64,000 bases of DNA from Streptomyces sp. ITFR-16 (GCF_031844705.1 NZ_CP134609.1:806001-870000); one strand, 5' to 3'; positions 41,699 through 53,051 are shown, counted from the first letter of the stretch. Notes: generated from the sequence alone by a model not told the origin. Numbers and translations are program-made.

Positions 41699-43021
41699 TC
41701 AACAAGCGGTATCGGGTTGACCGTTTGTGAGGTGATATGCCGCCCTCTGGTCCAGCAGGAGCGGGATCAGCTTCCGGGCGGGCTGCCGCAGCGGCACATA
41801 CACACCGTCACCATCGGGCCGGGAGGTGACACCGTGCAGGGCGAGTTCGCCCCCGACCCGGGTGAAGTCCTCCCTCGTCAGCCGGTATCCGCAGGGCGGG
41901 TCCCGGAGGATCCGGTGCGGCGCCGGTGCCTCGTTGTCCGCTCCCCCGAGGAAGACGGGCCCCCGGGCACCGGCACCGGCCGCCCGGGAGCGTGCGGTGG
42001 CGTCGCGGATGACGGAGCGCCGCTCGTCCGCGTAGAGGAAGAGCTCGGTGAGTACGGTCAGTTGCGAGGCCACCCGTCGGCGGCGGGCGAGTGCCGGGTC
42101 GGCCCGTTCGCCGGCGAGGAGCGCGTCCGTACGGGATTCGACCAGGAGTCCGACCGCGTGCTTGAGGGCGGCCGCGTTGCGCAGGATGCGCTCCTGGCCG
42201 TCGCCCGCGCTCCGTCTGAGCTCGGAGCCGGTGTCCGGGTCGGTCCAGACGCCGTAGACCCCGCCGCTGTACCCGGCGTCCAGGACAGCGGGGCGCACCC
42301 GCCGCTGGACCAGGTACCGCGCCTCGTCGTAGAGCGGGCCGTCGGTGTTGAGGTTGCGCGGCCACAGGACGTACAGATCCTTGTCGTAGTACGGCGCGGT
42401 GGCACCGTACTCGTGCAAGTCCGCGACCACGTCGGGTTCCTGGTCCCGCAGTACGGTGGCCAGCGCGCGGGCCCCGGCGGTGCGCAGGGCGAGGTGGTCG
42501 CGGTTGATGTCGACCCCGTCGGCGTTGCCCCGGGTCCCGGCGGCCAGGCCGTCGGGGTTGGCGGTGGGGACGACGAGGACCTCGGTCCGGGCGAGGAAGG
42601 CGCGGGTGCGCGGGTCGGTGGCGTAGGCGAGATCGCGGACCGTCGTCAGACAGGCCTCCCGGCCGGCGGGCTCGTCGCCGTGCTGGCTGCAGACCAGCAG
42701 GACGGTGAGCGCGTCCGGGCGGCGGCTGCCGATCCGGACGAGCCGCAGCGGGCGCCCCCGCTCGGTCGTCCCGATGCGCACGACGGAGACCCGGTCGCTG
42801 TGCCGGCCGGCGGCTTCGAGCAGGGCACTCTCCTCGGCCGGGCGGGTCCAGCGGGCCCCGCCGGTGGCCTCGAAGCCGGTACGGGGCGGGGTGCGGGCGG
42901 CGTCGGAGGGGACGGAGAGCAGCGGAACGGCCAGGGCGGCGGCCACCGCCGTCAGTGCGAGATTGCGGATGCGGCCGCGCCGGGGCGGCCGCCGTCCGTC
43001 GCCTGTCGGCGCGATCGGCAT
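41699..43021 (-). CDS. Secreted M14 family zinc carboxypeptidase
   Basis: The 440-residue protein begins with an Arg-rich segment and hydrophobic signal ([22 protein letters not shown], Sec- or Tat-like with RRGR before it). The M14 zinc site is [13 protein letters not shown] (His114, Glu117), with a third ligand likely in VADLHEYG and the catalytic Glu in [16 protein letters not shown] and DINRDH match substrate-binding segments of this family. It should trim C-terminal or peptidoglycan-derived amino acids outside the cell. Divergent from a LacI-type regulator by 260 bp. Confidence 0.88.
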   Translation of the reverse strand: MPIAPTGDGRRPPRRGRIRNLALTAVAAALAVPLLSVPSDAARTPPRTGFEATGGARWTRPAEESALLEAAGRHSDRVSVVRIGTTERGRPLRLVRIGSRRPDALTVLLVCSQHGDEPAGREACLTTVRDLAYATDPRTRAFLARTEVLVVPTANPDGLAAGTRGNADGVDINRDHLALRTAGARALATVLRDQEPDVVADLHEYGATAPYYDKDLYVLWPRNLNTDGPLYDEARYLVQRRVRPAVLDAGYSGGVYGVWTDPDTGSELRRSAGDGQERILRNAAALKHAVGLLVESRTDALLAGERADPALARRRRVASQLTVLTELFLYADERRSVIRDATARSRAAGAGARGPVFLGGADNEAPAPHRILRDPPCGYRLTREDFTRVGGELALHGVTSRPDGDGVYVPLRQPARKLIPLLLDQRAAYHLTNGQPDTAC

Positions 43022-43280
43022 GGCCGGAAGATACTCCTGCCGGAGGCGGTGCGACAGCCCTGCGCACGACGGGCCGCGCGCCGGGGCGCGTGTGGTGTGT
43101 GGTGCGGAGGGGGCGAGAGTGGCACGGCGCCCGCCCGCAACGCCGGCGGGAGTGGTGCGGCGCCCGCCCGTGATGGCGGCCGACGGGGCCGGGGACCGGG
43201 CCGTTAGGCTGGCGGGGTTCGCGCCGATCGGCCGGCCCCGGCCGTTTCCGGCCTCCGTCCGCGCCCCTGAGGAGCGTCCC

Positions 43281-44324
43281 TTGCCCGGTCCGAGCCCCGA
43301 TGCCCCTCTCCACGCGCGCCCCACGCTGGAAGCGGTGGCGGCCCGCGCCGGGGTCTCCCGGGCGACGGCCTCCCGGGTGGTGAACGGCGGCGCGGGGGTC
43401 CGGCAACCGCTCGTTGACCAGGTCCGCAAGGCGGTCGAGGAACTCGGCTACATCCCGAACCACGCCGCCCGTACCCTGGTGACCCGGCGCAACGGCGCGG
43501 TGGCCGTGATCATCGACGAGCCCGAGGTCCGGATCTTCTCCGACCCCTTCTTCTCCCAGCACATCCGGGGCATCAGCCGCGAACTCAACGCCCACGACGC
43601 CCAGTTGGTGCTGCTCCTGGTGGAGGGCAGCGGCGACTTCGACCGGGTCAGCCGCTATCTGGCCGGGGGCCATGTGGACGGGGTGCTGGCCTTCTCCCTG
43701 CACACGGACGACGAGCTGCCCGCGGTCATCCGGCGCTTCCGGGTACCGACCGTCTACGGCGGCCGGCCCGGGCGCCCCGGAGCCGCCTCCGAGCTGGCGG
43801 TGCCGTTCGTGGACTGCGACAACCGGGGCGGTGCCCGCGAGGCCGTGCGCCATCTGGTCTCCCTCGGCCGCCGGCACATCGCGCACATCGCGGGCCCCCG
43901 GGACCAGACCTCGGCGCTCGACCGGATCGACGGGTACACCGACGTGCTGCCCGGGGGCGACCCGGCGCTCGTCGAGGACGGGGACTTCACGGCGGAGGGC
44001 GGGGCCCGGGCGATGACCCGGCTGCTGGAGCGGCGGCCGGACCTGGACGCCGTCTTCGCGGCCAACGACCTGATGGCGTCGGGCGCGCTGCGGGTACTGC
44101 GCGAGCACGGCCGCCGGGTGCCGCAGGACGTGGCGCTGGTCGGGTTCGACGACATGGAGTCGGTCGCCGAGGCCACCGACCCGCCGCTGACGACGGTCCG
44201 TCAGGATGTGGTGGGCATGGGGCGGCTGATGGTCCGGCTGCTGATGGAGCGGCTGAGCGACGGCGACCCGGGGCCCGATTCGGTGATCACCCCGACGGAG
44301 CTGGTCCGCCGCGCGTCGGCCTAG
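43281..44324 (+). CDS. LacI family transcriptional regulator
   Basis: The 347-residue regulator has a LacI HTH and hinge ([21 protein letters not shown], residues 16-36, and [14 protein letters not shown]) followed by a periplasmic-binding-protein-like effector domain ([21 protein letters not shown], PxxDxxA-type end). Start is TTG at 43281 with GAGGAG seven bases upstream; no in-frame ATG gives a full HTH. Only a sugar-type effector can be inferred from the family. The divergent neighbour is an M14 peptidase, which is a possible but unusual target. Confidence 0.9.
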   Translation: MPGPSPDAPLHARPTLEAVAARAGVSRATASRVVNGGAGVRQPLVDQVRKAVEELGYIPNHAARTLVTRRNGAVAVIIDEPEVRIFSDPFFSQHIRGISRELNAHDAQLVLLLVEGSGDFDRVSRYLAGGHVDGVLAFSLHTDDELPAVIRRFRVPTVYGGRPGRPGAASELAVPFVDCDNRGGAREAVRHLVSLGRRHIAHIAGPRDQTSALDRIDGYTDVLPGGDPALVEDGDFTAEGGARAMTRLLERRPDLDAVFAANDLMASGALRVLREHGRRVPQDVALVGFDDMESVAEATDPPLTTVRQDVVGMGRLMVRLLMERLSDGDPGPDSVITPTELVRRASA

Positions 44325-44461
44325 GGCGTGTCGTCGAACTGACGTCGTCGCCCGAAGGGCGGCCGGGCGGCGTCAGGTGGGTGCTCTCGGCGTGCCGGCC
44401 CCAGGCCCCTGTACTGGACCCGGTGCGGCGAGAGTGCGTGCATGGCGTCGCCCGGCAGACA

Positions 44462-45352
44462 TCAGTTCGCCGACACGCCCCAGGACCCGCCCGCCTTCCG
44501 GTGGGCGGCCCGCGCCCTGCGCGCCCTCGGCAGATAGCGCAGCCGCTCCGGCAGCACCGGGACGACCACCCGCACCACGGAACAGAACCGCCGCAGCGCG
44601 CGCTCCTGGGCGTCGGTCCACTCCAGCCCGATCGCCTCACGGGCGTCGGGCGGCATCAGCCCGACGGTCAGGAACGCCCGGAACCCAGCGAGCGGCGGGA
44701 GCAGCACCGGCCACAGCGCCCTGAGCAGGATCCGGAGCGGCAGCGGCCCCCGGCCCGGCGGTGGAACGGGGCTGTCGGTGGCGACGAGTTCCCGGACGAC
44801 GACGGTCCTCTCGATCTCGTCGGCGAGCACGCCCCGGTAGTAGGGCCAGAACTCCTCGACCGTCTGCGGCATGTCCCGGTCGTGGATGCCGAGCACCCGG
44901 CCCACCTGGAGCCATTCCCGGTACAGGGCGCGCTCCTGTGCCGCGCTCATCGGGCGGATCAGATAGTGCGCCCCGTGCCGGTAGACGGGGAAGCCGGTGG
45001 CGTGCACCCAGGCGTAGTTCGCCGGTGACAGGGCGTGGTAGGGGCGGCCCCGGGTGTCGGTGCCCCGGATGGTGCGGTGCAGCCGGCGGAGCCTGCGCCC
45101 CTCCTCGGCGGCTTCCTCGCCCCCGTACACCCAGAGCTGAAGGGAGCGGAGGGAGCGCTCGCCGCGCCCCCAGGGGTCGGTACGGAAGACGGAGTGCTCG
45201 TCGACACCGGCGCCGACGGCGGGGTGGGCGACCTGGAGGGTGAGGGCGGCGGGCAGCATCAGCAGGGCCCGGATGTCGCCGGACAGGCTCCACAGCACGC
45301 CGCCGGGCGGGGGCGGCGCGGGGTCGGCGTTCGCGGCTGCTGCGCTGCTCAT
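44462..45352 (-). CDS. MpaB/latex-clearing-type oxygenase family protein (DUF2236)
   Basis: The 296-residue protein has the family layout: ALLMLPAALTLQVAHPAVGAGVDEHSVFR (haem-side helix with His), LRRLHRTIRGTD and a later WVHATGF. The histidine/arginine pattern matches the oxygenase MpaB family, whose characterised members bind haem b and cleave carbon chains of prenyl or polyisoprene groups. No signal peptide is evident. ATG at 45352; 297 bp of divergent regulatory DNA separate it from a second, distant family member. Confidence 0.86.
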   Translation of the reverse strand: MSSAAAANADPAPPPPGGVLWSLSGDIRALLMLPAALTLQVAHPAVGAGVDEHSVFRTDPWGRGERSLRSLQLWVYGGEEAAEEGRRLRRLHRTIRGTDTRGRPYHALSPANYAWVHATGFPVYRHGAHYLIRPMSAAQERALYREWLQVGRVLGIHDRDMPQTVEEFWPYYRGVLADEIERTVVVRELVATDSPVPPPGRGPLPLRILLRALWPVLLPPLAGFRAFLTVGLMPPDAREAIGLEWTDAQERALRRFCSVVRVVVPVLPERLRYLPRARRARAAHRKAGGSWGVSAN

Positions 45353-45494
45353 GCGGTACTCCCGGCGGTCGGCGGGCGCCGGACCGAAGCGCCCGGCCTC
45401 CGCGTGATCCCGTACGTGATCCAGTATGCGGGCCCCGCACGGGCGGTGCGCGGCGGCCCCGGGAGGCCGGGGGCAGGGGCGGGTGACGGCGGCA

Positions 45495-45524
45495 TTGACG
45501 GGACCGATGAAACAAGTCGATAGT
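45495..45524 (+). promoter_or_regulatory. Candidate promoter for the 45649 oxygenase gene
   Basis: TTGACG, an 18-bp spacer, then GATAGT resemble a housekeeping sigma promoter, 125 bp before the ATG. An imperfect inverted repeat (GATAG-tattt-GTATC, 45519-45533) covers the -10 and could be a repressor site for the nearby TetR gene product. Confidence 0.4.
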
Positions 45525-45648
45525 ATTTGTATCTTTGACTCTCGTGGCCGGATGGTCCGTCATATTCATTACGGGCAACCGGAGTTGGGCCGACGGCACG
45601 ACGGCTCATGGGCCGCTGGGAGCCGGACACGGACAGGGAGGGCGCACC

Positions 45649-46542
45649 ATGGGCCGCTACAGCCGCCTGCGCGAGATCCGCCGGATGGATCCCGCCCGCG
45701 ATTACGCCGAGATCCTCCGGCTGATCTCTCAGTACGAGTTCCCCTGGGACTACCGGCAGGGCGTGAGCGTCGCCTTTCTGCGCGACTACGGCGTCCCCCG
45801 GATCTCCGTGCTCCTGGACCGCACCCAGGAGTTCGAGCGCCATGGACAGAAGCGGTACGACGACACGGTGCTGATCGGGTACGAGATGGCCGTCGACGGC
45901 TTCGACTCGGAGCGCGGGCGGGCCGCGGCGCGCCATCTCAACCGGATCCACGGCAAGTACCGGATCCCGGACGAGGACTTCCGCTATGTCCTCGCGACCA
46001 CGGTCGTGGGGCCCAAGCGCTGGATCGACCGGTACGGCTGGCGCCCGCTGTGCCCGCAGGAGGTCCAGGCGCTGGCGGAGGCCGGGCGGAAGACGGGGGC
46101 GATGATGGGGATCGAGGGGGTGCCCGAGACCTATGAGGGGTTCGAGCGGCTTCTCGATGCCTACGAGGCGCGGATGTTCGCGTACGACCCCGCCAACCGG
46201 CGGGTCGCGAGCGCCACGTTCCGGGTGATCGCGAGCTGGTATCCCCGTCCGCTGCGGCCGTTCGTCGCGCGCTTCGCGCTGGCGCTGCTGGACGAGCCGC
46301 TGCTGACGGCGCTGGGGTTCCGGCCGCAGCCTCGCTGGGTGCGGACCTCGGCGTCGGCGGCCCTGCGGCTGCGCGCACGGTGCGTCCGCGGGCTGCCGGC
46401 CCGGCCGCGCCGCCTGCCGTCGCGACCGCGCCCCCGTTCGTACCCCTTCGGCTGGCGGCTCGACGACCTCGGCCCGCACTGGGCGGGCGGCCGCCCCCTG
46501 GAGCCGCTGCCGGACGAGGCGGCGCCCGCCGACCGGGCCTAG
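45649..46542 (+). CDS. MpaB-family oxygenase-like protein (DUF2236)
   Basis: The 297-residue protein carries LNRIHGKYRIPDEDFRYVLATTVVGPKRWIDRYGWRP in successive pieces, the core of the DUF2236/MpaB domain, and EFPWDYRQGVSVAFLRDYG near the N-terminus. The C-terminal ~60 residues are Arg/Pro-rich and low complexity. ATG at 45649 has a GGGAGG ribosome site. It is divergent from another family member and converges with a TetR gene only 3 bp away. Substrate unknown. Confidence 0.85.
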   Translation: MGRYSRLREIRRMDPARDYAEILRLISQYEFPWDYRQGVSVAFLRDYGVPRISVLLDRTQEFERHGQKRYDDTVLIGYEMAVDGFDSERGRAAARHLNRIHGKYRIPDEDFRYVLATTVVGPKRWIDRYGWRPLCPQEVQALAEAGRKTGAMMGIEGVPETYEGFERLLDAYEARMFAYDPANRRVASATFRVIASWYPRPLRPFVARFALALLDEPLLTALGFRPQPRWVRTSASAALRLRARCVRGLPARPRRLPSRPRPRSYPFGWRLDDLGPHWAGGRPLEPLPDEAAPADRA

Positions 46543-46545
46543 CGC

Positions 46546-47178
46546 CTAGCCGGCGGCGAGCAGCGGGACGAGGTAGCGGCGGGCGAACTCCCGTACCTGG
46601 GTGTCGTCGTCCAGCTCGAAGCAGCTGACGGGGTTGAGGAGGAAGGAGACGGTGATCCGCACCATCAGCTCGGCGACGGGGGTCGGATCGCTCGCCGGGC
46701 CGCCCTGCGCGGCGCGCGCGTCGCGCAGCCGGCCGGCCAGGTAGCCCCGGATGGCGAGGAACGCCGGTCCGCTCTCCAGGGTCAGGAAGGGGAGCATGGT
46801 CTCGGGCTCCAGCCGCAGCAGCCCGCCGACCAGCGGGTGTTCGCGGATGTGCCGCAGCACGGCGGCGAAGCCCTCGACGAGCCGGTCCTCGACCGTGGGC
46901 AGCGCGGCCACCGCCTCGTCGACCTCCACCACGAACCGGCGGTACTCGCGCAGCAGGCACGCCGAGACCAGGCTGTCCTTGTTGCCGATCCGCCGGTACA
47001 CGGTGACCCGGGAGACCCGGGCGCGCTTGGCGACGTCGTCGACGGTCGAGCGGCGCAGCCCGAAGGTCATGAACTGCTCACGCGCGGCGTCCAGGATCTG
47101 TTCGCTCAGCGCGTCGGAGGGCGGCTGCGCGCCGGCCCCGAGGACCGGCAGTGTCTCGTCGGTGCTCCGCGCCGCCAT
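46546..47178 (-). CDS. TetR family transcriptional regulator
   Basis: The 210-residue regulator has a TetR HTH (ILDAAREQFMTFGLRRSTVDDVAKRARVSRVTVYRRIGNKDSL within residues 28-75) and an all-helical ligand domain with no recognisable specificity. ATG at 47178 is preceded by GGGGAGGG; the frame extends upstream to a start at 47208 without better support. It ends 3 bp from the convergent oxygenase gene, and its likeliest target is the divergent oxygenase promoter region at 45353-45648. Confidence 0.9.
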   Translation of the reverse strand: MAARSTDETLPVLGAGAQPPSDALSEQILDAAREQFMTFGLRRSTVDDVAKRARVSRVTVYRRIGNKDSLVSACLLREYRRFVVEVDEAVAALPTVEDRLVEGFAAVLRHIREHPLVGGLLRLEPETMLPFLTLESGPAFLAIRGYLAGRLRDARAAQGGPASDPTPVAELMVRITVSFLLNPVSCFELDDDTQVREFARRYLVPLLAAG

Positions 47179-47270
47179 GGCCCTCCCCGTTCCGCCTGTG
47201 CACCCCACACCCCACCATAGAAGCCGGAACAGAGTGACATGTTCCGTACTCCTGTATCCGCACGGGCGGT

Positions 47271-48245
47271 TCAGCCGCCCAGCGGCTTGCGGTAGCGCAC
47301 GTACTCGTTCCGCCGCCGGAACCCCACGCTCTCGTAGAGGTCGTAGGAGCGGTACGGATTGGCCGTCCCCGTGTACAGCCGGGCGCTACGCGCACCGTGG
47401 GCGCGCAGGCTGCGCAGCCCGTCCAGCAGCACGCTCCGCCCGAGGCCGAGCCGCCTGGACTGCGCCCGGACACTCAGCTCCTCGACCTCGCCCACCGTGC
47501 GGTCCTGCGGGCGGATCGAGCACAGGGCGACGGCCGCCAGCTCCTCGCCCTGCCAGGCGGCCCGCCAGCAGGCCGGGTCGGCCGTGGCCAGGAACCTCTC
47601 GTACGGCCATTCCTCGGTGAAGGCCGCGTCCTGGTAAGAGTCGACGACCGTGCGCCACGCCGCGCGGTAGTCCTCCGCTCCGACCGGGCCGAGGCGGACC
47701 CCGGCCGGCGGCGGCTCGCTGTCGGGCAGCTGGGCGAGATCGGACAGCTCCAGCTCCACGAGGCTGAAGACGCGCCGGTACCCGGCGTCGAGCAGCAGCC
47801 GTGTCGCATCCCGTTCACCGGCCGTCGCGTTCGCACCGAGCACGGCCGTTCCCGCCGTGCCCTGCCGCTCCACGAGGTCGCGGATCCGGCCCTCGGCCCA
47901 GTCGAGCATGGCCGAGCCGACGCCCCGGCCCCGGTGCGCGGGCAGCAGATGGCCCCGGTGCAGATAGAGCCGGGTTCCGTCCCGCTCCCGCCACCACCGG
48001 AGCGTGACGTAACCGACCACGCTCCCCTCGTGCTCGACCAGAACCTGGCTCCCGGCGGGATCGTCCAGCTTCGCCGAGGCCTCACCGATCTCGGCCCCGG
48101 TCGGCAGCCCCTCCACGACGGAGCCGGCATCGACCCCGTCGTGCTCCGCACTCCCCGCCCGCACGGCGGCCATCGCGGCATGGTCCTCACCACCGCGGTA
48201 AGGCCTCAGCACATACCCGGGCACACGCGCCCCGTTCACCACCAC
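47271..48245 (-). CDS. Tandem GNAT acetyltransferase
   Basis: The 324-residue protein has two GNAT domains, the layout of mycothiol synthase-like and aminoglycoside-type tandem acetyltransferases. The first acetyl-CoA loop is LLPAHRGRGVGSAML (near 100-114); the second is VRAQSRRLGLGRSVLLDGL (near 257-275), followed by LYTGTANPYRSYDLYESVGFRR. Mycothiol synthase itself usually lies elsewhere, so a different amine substrate is likely. GTG at 48245. It sits 30 bp after the macro-domain gene on the same strand and may share its transcript. Confidence 0.87.
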   Translation of the reverse strand: MVVNGARVPGYVLRPYRGGEDHAAMAAVRAGSAEHDGVDAGSVVEGLPTGAEIGEASAKLDDPAGSQVLVEHEGSVVGYVTLRWWRERDGTRLYLHRGHLLPAHRGRGVGSAMLDWAEGRIRDLVERQGTAGTAVLGANATAGERDATRLLLDAGYRRVFSLVELELSDLAQLPDSEPPPAGVRLGPVGAEDYRAAWRTVVDSYQDAAFTEEWPYERFLATADPACWRAAWQGEELAAVALCSIRPQDRTVGEVEELSVRAQSRRLGLGRSVLLDGLRSLRAHGARSARLYTGTANPYRSYDLYESVGFRRRNEYVRYRKPLGG

Positions 48246-48275
48246 AACAACCCCCGTCGGCGGCCCGGCCGGGCC

Positions 48276-48752
48276 TCAGTCGATGTCGTACACCGTCACC
48301 GAAAGTCCGCGGCCTGTCAGCCGGTTTTCTATCAGCGGCTCGATCCGGTCCCACTTGCCGCCCGCGAGCCCGCAGCCGATCCGGGGCATGTGCGCCGAGG
48401 CTCCCAGGCCGGCCGCCCGCTCCCCCACCGCCGCCAGTGCCCTGTCGATGGCCTCGTAGCGCACGGGCACCCCCTTGCTGCCCGTGCGCATCCCCCGCCG
48501 GCCGATCAGGTTGGCCACCCAGAGGTGGGAGCCCACCTGGACGAACTGCGCCGCGCCGAGGGCGAAGTCATTGCCCGCGCGCTCCCGGTGCCAGCGCCGG
48601 TAGGCCGCCTCGGACTCGGGCCAGCGGCGCGAGAGCGCCGGCACGAAGCCCTTGCCCCAGCCGCCCGGGTCGTTGCACACATGGACGATCAGCTTGACGC
48701 CCTTGCCCTGCGGGGCCGTGACGTCCCCCCGTACATGGGTGATCTCCGACAT
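48276..48752 (-). CDS. Macro-domain protein (ADP-ribose binding)
   Basis: The 158-residue single-domain protein has HVRGDVTAP, IVHVCNDPGGWGKGFVPALSRR and MPRIGCGLAGGKWDRIEPLIE, the pattern of the TARG1/Poa1-like macro branch that binds or hydrolyses ADP-ribose or ADP-ribose-phosphate adducts. The ATG at 48752 lies about 118 bp from the divergent MerR gene. No ADP-ribosyltransferase or NADAR partner is nearby, so a housekeeping role is likely. Confidence 0.9.
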   Translation of the reverse strand: MSEITHVRGDVTAPQGKGVKLIVHVCNDPGGWGKGFVPALSRRWPESEAAYRRWHRERAGNDFALGAAQFVQVGSHLWVANLIGRRGMRTGSKGVPVRYEAIDRALAAVGERAAGLGASAHMPRIGCGLAGGKWDRIEPLIENRLTGRGLSVTVYDID

Positions 48753-48869
48753 GACCTCACCGTACGGGCCGCCACTGACAACGGGCCCGGGGTGGACGGC
48801 GCGGCTCCGGTGGCGGACACTTTCACAGTGGTGGTGAGACACCAGTACTGTCCGACACGAGGAGCAGAG

Positions 48870-49601
48870 ATGGCGACGGGGACCGACGAGCCGACGCTCA
48901 CGGTGGACGAGCTGGCGGCGCGGGCCGGGGTCACCGTGCGTACCGTGCGGTTCTACAGCACCCGGGGCCTGCTGCCGCCGCCGGTCATCGGGGCGCGCCG
49001 GGTCGGGCGTTACGGGCCGGACCACGTCTCGCGGCTGGCGCTGATCGAGGAGCTCCAGCACCAGGGCATGACGCTCGCCGCGATCGAACGCTATCTGGAA
49101 CAGCTGCCGCCCGACCTGAGCGCCCACGATCTGGCGATCCACCGGGCACTGGTGGCGTCCTGGGCGCCGGACAAGAGCGAGGACCTCTCCGGGGCCGAGC
49201 TGGAGCGGCGGGCCGGGCGGGTGCTGTCGGCGGCGGATGTGGAGCGGCTGGCGGCGATGGGGGTGCTGGTGCGGCCCTCGGAGGAGGGCGGCGCGTACCG
49301 GGTGGATCCGGGGCTGCTGCGGCTCGGGGTGGAGCTGCTGGACGTGCCGATCGCGCACGAGACGATCCTGGCGGCGCGGACCGTCCTGCTGGAGCACACC
49401 CGCTCCGCCGCGCAGGAGATGACCCGGCTGTTCCGGGACGAGGTGTGGAATCCGTACCGGGAGCGCGAGGGCGACCCGGAGCATGTGGCGGCGATGAAGT
49501 CGCTGTCGGCCCATATGCAGCCGATCGTGGTGCAGGCGCTGGTGACGGCGTTTCAGCGGTCGCTGAAGGAGGAGCTGCGGAGCGCGTTCACCGCCGAGTG
49601 A
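48870..49601 (+). CDS. MerR family transcriptional regulator
   Basis: The 243-residue regulator has an N-terminal MerR winged helix (LTVDELAARAGVTVRTVRFYSTRGLLPPP, residues 9-37) with the dimerisation helix (HQGMTLAAIERYLEQLP), and a longer C-terminal ligand domain without cysteine clusters, so not a metal sensor. It is divergent from the macro-domain gene and convergent with the beta-oxidation operon. ATG at 48870 follows GAGGAG. Effector unknown. Confidence 0.88.
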   Translation: MATGTDEPTLTVDELAARAGVTVRTVRFYSTRGLLPPPVIGARRVGRYGPDHVSRLALIEELQHQGMTLAAIERYLEQLPPDLSAHDLAIHRALVASWAPDKSEDLSGAELERRAGRVLSAADVERLAAMGVLVRPSEEGGAYRVDPGLLRLGVELLDVPIAHETILAARTVLLEHTRSAAQEMTRLFRDEVWNPYREREGDPEHVAAMKSLSAHMQPIVVQALVTAFQRSLKEELRSAFTAE

Positions 49602-49625
49602 CGGTCAACGCGCTCCGGAACGGCC

Positions 49626-51797
49626 TCAGTCGTGGAAGGTCTCGCCCTTCTCCGCCTTCTCCACCAGCAGCGCGGGCGGCAGGAAGCGGTCGCCGTAGCG
49701 CTCGGCGAGTTCCCGGGCGCGGGCCACGAAGCCGGGCAGGCCGCCCTCGTACCCGTTGATGTACTGGAGCACGCCGCCGGTCCACGGCGGGAAGCCGATG
49801 CCCATGATCGAGCCGATGTTGGCGTCCGCGACGGTGATCAGGACGTTCTCCTCCAGGCAGCGGACGCTGTCCAGGGCCTCGGAGAAGAGCATCCGTTCCT
49901 GCATGTCGGTGAAGGAGATGTCCGTGCCGGGTCGCGTGAAGTGCTCGCGCAGGCCGGGCCAGAGGCGGGTGCGCTTCCCGTTCTCGTCGTACTCGTAGAA
50001 GCCCGCGCCACCGCTGCGTCCCGGGCGGCCGAACTCGTCGACCATCCGGTCGATGACCGCGTCCGAGGGGTGGCCGGCCCAGCTGCCGCCGGCCTCCTCC
50101 ACCGCGCGCCTGGTCTCGTTGCGGATCTTGCGCGGCAGGGTGAGGGTCAGCTCGTCCATCAGGGAGAGCACCTTGGCCGGGTAGCCCGCCTGGGCGGCGG
50201 CCTGCTCGACGGAGGCCGGCTCGACGCCCTCGCCGACCATGGCGACGCCCTCGTTGATGAACTGGCCGATGACCCGCGAGGTGAAGAAACCGCGCGAGTC
50301 GTTGACGACGATCGGCGTCTTCTTGATCCGGCGGACCAGGTCGAAGGCGCGGGCCAGCGCCTCGTCGCCGGTCTTCTCACCCTTGATGATCTCGACGAGC
50401 GGCATCTTGTCGACGGGCGAGAAGAAGTGCAGCCCGATGAAGTCGGCGGGGCGCGAGACGCCTTCGGCCAGCACCGTGATGGGCAGCGTGGAGGTGTTGG
50501 AGCAGAGCAGCGCGTCCGGCTCGATGATGTCCTGGATCTCCTGGAACACCTTGTGCTTGAGCGCGGTGTCCTCGAAGACGGCCTCGATGACCGCGTCGCA
50601 GCCCGCGAGGTCGGCCGGGTCGCCGGTCGGGGTGATGCGCGCCAGCAGCTCCTCGCGCCCGGCCTCGGTCGTACGGCCCCGGGAGAGCGCCTTGTCGAGC
50701 AGCTTCTCGCTGTACGCCTTGCCCTTGGCGGCGGCCTCCGCGGAGACGTCCTTGAGAACCACGTCGATGCCGGCCCTGGCGCAGGAGTACGCGATGCCCG
50801 CGCCCATCATCCCGGCGCCGAGGACGGCGACCTTGCGGACCTGGCGCTCCTCGATGCCCTTGGGGCGGCTGGCGCCGGAGTTGACGGCCTGGAGGTCGAA
50901 GAAGAACGCCTGGATCATGTTCTTGGAGACCTGGCCGGTGACCAGCTCGGTGAAGTACCGGGCCTCGATGGTCAGGGCGGTCTCGAAGTCGACCTGGGAG
51001 CCCTCGACGGCCGCGGCGAGGATGTTGCGCGGCGCGGGCATCGGGGCGCCGTTCAGCTGCTTCTTGAGGTTGGAGGGGAACGCGGGGAGGTTCGCGGCGA
51101 ACTTCGGGTTCGACGGGGTGCCGCCGGGGATCCGGTAGCCCTTGACGTCCCAGGGCTGCTGGGACTCGGGGTTGGCGTCGATGAAGGCGCGGGCCTTGTC
51201 CAGCATCTCCTCGGGGGTGGCGGCGACCTCGTGGACCAGGCCGTTCTCCAGCGCGCGCCGCGGGGTGTACTGGGTGCCCTGGAGGAGCACCTTGAGCAGC
51301 GCGTCGGCGATACCCATCAGCCGTACGGTGCGGGTGACGCCGCCGCCGGCGGGCAGCAGGCCGAGGGTGACCTCGGGCAGGCCGATGCGGGAGCCGGGCG
51401 CGTCGAGGGCGACGCGGTGGTGGGAGGCGAGCGCGATCTCGTAACCGCCGCCGAGGGCCGCGCCGTTGATGGCGGCGACGACGGGCTTGCCGAGGGTCTC
51501 GATGCGGCGCAGCGAGTTCTTGATGGCGGTGCCGGTGTCGAACGCCTGCTGGGCGTTCTCGGGGCCGACCTTGATCATGTCCTTGAGGTCGCCGCCGGCG
51601 AAGAACGTCTTCTTGGCGGAGGTGTAGATGATGCCGCGGATGGAGTCCTTCTCGGCCTCGGCGCGGTCCGCGATGGCCGCGATGGAGTCCTTGAAGGCCT
51701 GGTTCATCGTGTTGGCGGACTGGTCGGGGTCGTCGAGTACGAGGGTGACGACGCCGGTCTCGTCCTGTTCCCAGCGGATGGTCGTGCTCTCGGTCAT
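49626..51797 (-). CDS. 3-hydroxyacyl-CoA dehydrogenase/enoyl-CoA hydratase multifunctional protein (FadB-like)
   Basis: The 723-residue enzyme carries out the hydration and second oxidation of beta-oxidation. The N-terminal crotonase domain has TFFAGGDLKDM and INGAALGGGYEIALASHHRVAL, with IGLPEVTLGLLPAGGG supplying both catalytic glutamates. The NAD domain starts VAVLGAGMMGAGIAYSCARAG near residue 330, and GLHFFSPVDKMPLVEII is the catalytic His region. A C-terminal helical domain ends LLVEKAEKGETFHD. It is last in a four-gene minus-strand operon, 39 bp after the thiolase. Confidence 0.93.
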   Translation of the reverse strand: MTESTTIRWEQDETGVVTLVLDDPDQSANTMNQAFKDSIAAIADRAEAEKDSIRGIIYTSAKKTFFAGGDLKDMIKVGPENAQQAFDTGTAIKNSLRRIETLGKPVVAAINGAALGGGYEIALASHHRVALDAPGSRIGLPEVTLGLLPAGGGVTRTVRLMGIADALLKVLLQGTQYTPRRALENGLVHEVAATPEEMLDKARAFIDANPESQQPWDVKGYRIPGGTPSNPKFAANLPAFPSNLKKQLNGAPMPAPRNILAAAVEGSQVDFETALTIEARYFTELVTGQVSKNMIQAFFFDLQAVNSGASRPKGIEERQVRKVAVLGAGMMGAGIAYSCARAGIDVVLKDVSAEAAAKGKAYSEKLLDKALSRGRTTEAGREELLARITPTGDPADLAGCDAVIEAVFEDTALKHKVFQEIQDIIEPDALLCSNTSTLPITVLAEGVSRPADFIGLHFFSPVDKMPLVEIIKGEKTGDEALARAFDLVRRIKKTPIVVNDSRGFFTSRVIGQFINEGVAMVGEGVEPASVEQAAAQAGYPAKVLSLMDELTLTLPRKIRNETRRAVEEAGGSWAGHPSDAVIDRMVDEFGRPGRSGGAGFYEYDENGKRTRLWPGLREHFTRPGTDISFTDMQERMLFSEALDSVRCLEENVLITVADANIGSIMGIGFPPWTGGVLQYINGYEGGLPGFVARARELAERYGDRFLPPALLVEKAEKGETFHD

Positions 51798-51836
51798 GTG
51801 TCTGTCTTCTCCGTAAGCAGGGGTGGCCGGGGACGG

Positions 51837-53051
<1,215 letters not shown>

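Noticed and set aside
44325..44461. GGGCGTGTCGTCGAACTGAC sequence after the LacI gene, reminiscent of insertion-sequence ends
   Set aside because: No partner inverted repeat, target duplication or transposase fragment is visible; a small CGCCC/GGGCG hairpin explains it as well.
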